Shown here: positions 60,180-64,000 of the stretch, piece by piece
Position numbering within the stretch: position 1 is the stretch's first letter
Layout: the number at the start of each line of letters is the position of its first letter
Assembly: GCF_905147045.1 (NCBI RefSeq)
Contig: NC_065898.1
Location: forward strand, 5,580,001 to 5,644,000
Reading direction: 5' to 3'
Origin: Nymphalis io
Lineage: Eukaryota > Arthropoda > Insecta > Lepidoptera > Nymphalidae
DNA length: 64,000 nt
Notes under the pieces: generated by a model
Seen by the model: the letters and a program-made list of their open reading frames with translations, nothing else
Databases searched by the model: none
Told to the model about the DNA's origin: nothing
Program-made: the position numbers and the translations under genes

Positions 60180-60744
60180 TTCGGTTTACGAACGCAAGTC
60201 AGAGTAGACGTCGTGTTTCCGTTGCGTTGAATAGTCAATTTTAGCGTTTCGATCGTATTTTGACAGTTCCGGAACATTGTACTCTATCTCCAATCGGATT
60301 GTTTTGGTTATCGATAATTTTTGAATGTGTGATTTTGTGAGGTATACTTCAATAGGACGCATGTATGAATTTGTATAAACAAGTGTTGACAGTTATTTTT
60401 GTTTATCGAAAGAAATTTAACCTACATCCAGGGAAAGAAAACGCCGGGTGCGAAGTGAAAGTTTAAATTTCACTGTTTTTGTGTATCGTTGTGGACAAAG
60501 CTATTTGGAGCGAATTTTTGGAGGCGTTCTCTTGAGCCGTGTAGATAATTGAAAAAGTTATAGGACGGTTACGGGGACGAGCAGCTGGGTGACCTGACAG
60601 CTGATAATAAAAATAAACGATACTACCAGATTTATTTGGAGGTCTTTGTAGTCAGATCTTATGATGATTAATGAAGCGTGTGATGTGAGACTGCGATTTG
60701 GGAAGCGTTGAGATTCGTTTATCCGGTGATTTTTTTCGGGCTTT
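60180..60744 (+). promoter_or_regulatory. Probable 5' UTR / core promoter region of the 60.7-kb exon
   Basis: GC and CpG content rise from about 60120 compared with the AT-rich sequence on the left and remain raised through the open frame at 60745. A candidate initiator (AGTCAGAG, 60197-60204) lies near the left border; I see no TATA box at the right distance. Several stops and no long ATG frame fit untranslated leader. The transcription start is not determined by sequence alone. Confidence 0.3.
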
Positions 60745-60975
60745 ATGAGGGAGAGAAGGTCCCTGCCAATAAGCGGCGAAGTGGCGCTTAAAAGCGAAAA
60801 AGATGGAGCTGGGAGGGGTTTGGTTGTGAACTCAGTTTTATGTGGTGTTGTGGATGAACTATCCAACGGTAGGACTGGAAGACGAGGTTCGTGGGTGCGA
60901 CACGCAGTCATGGGTGTGCTCAGGTGGAAGGATTTGACCGGAGTAAGGACCAGTACTCCTACTGATCAAAAAGAG
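60745..60975 (+). CDS. Putative alternative first coding exon (GoLoco-less RapGAP isoform)
   Basis: An open frame of exactly 77 codons runs from an ATG at 60745 to a donor GAG|GTACGT (GT at 60976) and ends in phase 0, the same phase as the GoLoco exon donor at 42103. An in-frame TGA at 60727-60729 rules out upstream extension, as expected of a first coding exon. The start context (CTTTATGAGG) is weak. Composition is clearly richer in GC than the surroundings. The peptide is basic and Gly/Arg/Ser-rich (MRERRSLPISGEVALKSEKD at the start, ending TSTPTDQKE), with no domain I recognise, no clear signal peptide and no membrane segment. Because phases match, either exon could join the same downstream acceptor; this would give a protein lacking GoLoco. 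It could instead be the first exon of a different downstream gene. Exon structure is supported by sequence; its assignment to RapGAP is inference. Confidence 0.5.
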
Positions 60976-61792
60976 GTACGTGTTATTAGATAAATTTGTT
61001 GATGTCATTCGACTTGTTTATTTCTCTATTACTATTTTATCTGTACTGGTGTTATCATCGCTAAGTCATATTTGGAATTTGTTTGCATTAGAAAATGGTT
61101 TATAATAATAATGATAGTTAAAGCTAATAATTTTGTAATCACCAAAGTCATTGTGAGTCAGCTTAGTAAACTTGTACATATATGTATGAACAAAATAATG
61201 CATTAGTATATCAATAATACAATATTTTGTTTAACTTCAACTGTTAGTAACAAACTTTCAATTGAATTTTAAACCAATGGCCATACAACTGAAATTTTGC
61301 GCATACTTTTGGTGAAAATAATTTACGAATTACTATATTAAAGATTAAACGTTTTCTAACCGGGATTCGTTCTGTGTAATCCAAGAGTCTAGTCTAAGAG
61401 TTACTGGTTAAAACAAATATATTATTTTCAGGGTAAACTTTTTGTGTTGACATGTCGATTAAAAATGAATCATTGTGTTACGTAAACATGAGTAATGGTG
61501 AAAATCTTCTGTTTTGGCCGCAACCGGTTTCATGTTAGCTCTGATTGACGTCATTTTAGTTTTGATGTCACTTTGGTTTGCATCTTGTCAAGTGTTAACG
61601 ACACCTTTTCACGTAGTATGTGTCAAGGTGGTTTATTTGAGGATCTTTTAAATTTTAAACATATCGATACTAGTTATTATATCGATATTGTATCAAGTGA
61701 AACAAGCTTTACGAAATGAGTCTTGGTTTTTTTTATTAAAAACTATCTTTGTATGGCATATTTTGAATATAATTTTCAAATGTCCTAGGTTG
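60976..61792 (+). other. Presumed intron after the 60.7-kb exon
   Basis: Starts with donor GTACGTG. AT-rich, no recognised feature. Confidence 0.45.
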
Positions 61793-61961
61793 CCTGGAAG
61801 AAATCACTAGGGTAATTACATATTAGTTCCCAAGGTCGGTGGTGCATTGATAATTAATGTAAGAAATGGTTAATATTTCTTTCAGCGCCAATGTCTATGG
61901 ATGATGGTGACTATTTTCCATCAGGTGACCCATCTGCCTGTTCGCCTTCCTATTTTATATA
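61793..61961 (+). repeat. Family A retroposon, 5'-truncated
   Basis: Begins around AATCACTAGGGTAATTACAT, then TTAGTTCCCAAGGTCGGTGG and CATCAGGTGACCCATCTGCC, ending TTCCTATTTTATATAAA. Confidence 0.83.
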
Positions 61962-62945
61962 AATGATATAAGGCAGCCGCTGCATATGTTTTGTTTTTCT
62001 TTTGCGGCTTACCTTTAATATATGTTAATGATATATTCAATAAACAGTATAAATAAATGATAAATATTAGCAAAATCTTTATCTTGTCCACTATAATGTA
62101 TAATTTTATAACTATTCTGTTTGTTTTGATTTCATAACTTATTGTTTTAATATTAAAACGATTCCTCGCATACGAATCACTATTGCAATCCCTACTTCGT
62201 ATTCGCATGTGCGCACGTGCACTTCCTTTCACGGCCTGAGACGTTGCTTAATGAAAAATTACAGTCTTCCTCGCGGTTCCTCGCTGACTAAGAATTATTA
62301 AGGACCTCACTCACTTTTATTTCGTGATGCACAATTTTATCACGGAAATCTAAGTATTTATAATAAACAAAAACACATTAATGCGTATATGTGTGTGTCT
62401 TACAAAAAATACAAATTAAATTAAAAAATAAACATATTTTATTATTTTGATCAGGATTATGATTAAAAAATATAACTGAATGGTGTACCATTTGTCTTGT
62501 AAGACAACGTATGCCGGGTTTTGCTTGTTAACATAAATATCAATAATAACTTGACGTTGAAATAATAAAAAAATATATTTTAAATTTCGAATTTATTGTT
62601 AAATTCCAAATTATATTTGCATAAAGAGTTGTGATATTTCAAAATAGAGTGACAAATGTTTTTCTCTTAAACAATGTAACTAAGAAAAAGCACCGCTTCG
62701 TTTAAAAAATGTAATAAAAGATCTGTGACGGTCTGATTGCTGCGTCAGTTTATTTCCTATTTACATTTTTTATCTTATTAAAAAACTTGGACGGTACTTT
62801 CAAATTTTTAATATATATACAATTTTTAATATCGCCAAAAGTTTAGCAATAACTATTTAAATCATATTATTGTTTTATGAACAATAAGTTATTATTATTA
62901 CAATTAATCAACCGAAAAAAGTACTACTCCATATTTTCATGTTGT
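61962..62945. other. AT-rich, presumed intronic DNA
   Basis: Nothing recognised; a 103-codon minus frame (61921-62232) overlaps a SINE end and is low-complexity. Confidence 0.5.
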
Positions 62946-63035
62946 ATTACCGCTAAAACGATATTGCTGTGTTCCTGTTTGAAGGGTTAATGAGCCATTA
63001 AACTATATAAACAAGTGATATAATATCTTCCATCA
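62946..63035 (+). repeat. Family A fragment
   Basis: ACCGCTAAAACGATATTGCT, then TTTGAAGGGTTAATGAGCC correspond to the family A centre (CCGCAAAACAGCAATACTTG, TTGAAGGGTGAGTGAGCC). Confidence 0.6.
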
Positions 63036-63059
63036 TCCGTTTCCATTTCATGGTTAGGT

Positions 63060-63440
63060 AAGGTTAGATCGGCATCTAGACTGATAGAATGTATGGGCAG
63101 ACACTCATCTGTTGTTCTATACTTCATTATCTTTACTAGGGATGTAGTGGGGGGCCTATTGTGAATACTTTCGGGCCAGTCGGCCCATAACGGGCGGTGT
63201 GGCTTTGCTAATCACAGGCTTTCTGCAATCTCTCATCAGCTCCAAGAAGCTGTAGTGCATACAGTGGCCACACTCTGGTAACTGCGTTGGCTCGCGGGCT
63301 AAACCTGGTTGAGGCAACCCAACGCAGATATGCAATCGGGCCTTACGGAACTGGTGAGGTAGCTAGACAAGGTGGACGGCCTAGGGCGTAGGTAGAAGGC
63401 GCACAGTCACTGTCGGCTAGACACATAATCCATTTGATCA
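63060..63440. other. GC-rich unclassified segment
   Basis: About 380 bp of near-balanced base composition between a family A fragment and a family D fragment, with no frame longer than a few dozen codons. Probably a remnant of a GC-rich mobile element, but I recognise no motif. Confidence 0.35.
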
Positions 63441-63446
63441 AGGAAG

Positions 63447-63573
63447 AGGAAGACGAGGGTGTGCACCTGCGTTTTGCGCGTACGCTTGTGCACTGAAATA
63501 TCTCCTGTGCAACTGACTGCTACAGGCAAGGAGTTGAAGCGATCGCCGTGGTCGAAATTGGCTGGGAGATTAT
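63447..63573 (+). repeat. Family D SINE, 3' part only
   Basis: GGTGTGCACCTGCGTTTTGC, TTGTGCACTGAAATATCTCC and ATCGCCGTGGTCGAAATTGG match the 3' third of family D. Confidence 0.75.
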
Positions 63574-63584
63574 TATTATCTACA

Positions 63585-63715
63585 ATAATATTATAGATGT
63601 GAAAGTAACTCTTGTCTGTCTGTTATGGTTTCACGGCTAGAACATTGAACCGATTCTGATGAAATTTGGTATGAAGCAAGCTTGAACACCGATGAAGTAG
63701 TCTTGTATAACAACC
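63585..63715 (+). mobile_element. Family E Helitron-like element, 5' part
   Basis: AATATTATAGATGTGAAAGT, TTTCACGGCTAGAACATTGA, TCTGATGAAATTTGGTATGA, AGCAAGCTTGAACACCGATG. Clearly the best conserved family E head in the window. Confidence 0.68.
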
Positions 63716-64000
63716 CCTCCCAACATCAACATCTCCCCCATTTATTAAATATATATAACGGTACGGATACGGTGTTATTGATAGTATGATAAATCTCGAT
63801 GTCTCGAGTAACACAATCAATGTTATAATATTTGCAAAGGAAAAATACATCTCGGAAAGAGGTCATAACAAAAATCGTGTCGAGACTGCGTGTATCGTTG
63901 GATATTTCTCACTCCAATTACTCTCGACGTTTTTACTGCTTTCAGGGTTGTCATGCGAAAATTCTCTAATTAATGCAACTTTGTATGAAAATTCTGTATC

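Noticed and set aside
60558..60911. 117-codon minus-strand ORF
   Set aside because: Overlaps the + strand candidate exon with splice-site support; no domain and likely a shadow.
1..64000. CRISPR array or clustered bacterial-type genes
   Set aside because: No regularly spaced repeats, ribosome-binding sites or dense ORFs; repeats are dispersed eukaryotic retroposons.

Overview
The window is AT-rich, repeat-dense eukaryotic DNA with no long open reading frames, no operons and no bacterial signals. The repeats point to a lepidopteran, most likely a nymphalid butterfly. They include a tRNA-derived SINE resembling the Metulj family described from Heliconius, a second tRNA-derived SINE, a short retroposon of about 290 bp with a CATCAGGTGG-containing tail, an RTE-type LINE 3' end, and Helitron-like elements ending in CTAGT. 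The species cannot be named from sequence alone.

Protein-coding content is small. One exon on the + strand (41962-42103) encodes a GoLoco motif (LFELLERVQCSRLDDQR) followed by PP, matching the N-terminal GoLoco of Rap1 GTPase-activating proteins (Drosophila Rapgap1, human RAP1GAP). It has a good 3' splice site and a strong CAG|GTACGT donor, and it ends in phase 0. At 60745-60975 a second + strand open frame starts with an ATG preceded by an in-frame stop and runs 77 codons to GAG|GTACGT, also in phase 0. I read it as an alternative first coding exon that would splice to the same downstream exon and give an isoform without GoLoco. The RapGAP catalytic exons would lie beyond the right edge. On this reading most of the window is the 5' intronic part of a large Rapgap1-like gene. 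Two weaker candidates for upstream first exons are at 30081 and 33412.

Layout: 1-30 kb is AT-rich DNA with many SINE, foldback-MITE and Helitron-like copies and an RTE LINE end at 25.8 kb. 30-42 kb holds the candidate upstream exons, more SINEs and the GoLoco exon. 42-48 kb is mostly unremarkable, with decayed repeats and two (TA)n microsatellites, one attached to a LINE fragment that keeps a YADD reverse-transcriptase motif. 48.9-51.7 kb is a reverse-strand non-LTR retrotransposon of about 2.8 kb with endonuclease and partial reverse transcriptase; it has a deleted RT core and frameshifts, and is GC-rich at its 5' end. 52-60 kb is AT-rich with a nearly intact SINE copy at 55.4 kb and a complete tRNA-SINE at 56.3 kb. 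60.2-61 kb is the putative alternative promoter and first exon, followed by intron and decayed repeats to the end.

The more notable observations are the predicted exchange of a GoLoco exon for an alternative first exon; an unclassified GC-rich hairpin-bearing retroposon (family C) with 12-bp target-site duplications, one copy nested inside another SINE; a tail hairpin core shared between the 290-bp retroposon and the resident LINE; a foldback MITE; a 29-bp-stem hairpin at 6.4 kb; and a very short SINE insertion whose 5' end looks inverted. I found no evidence of a novel gene system. No database search was possible, so family names rest on recognition from memory.
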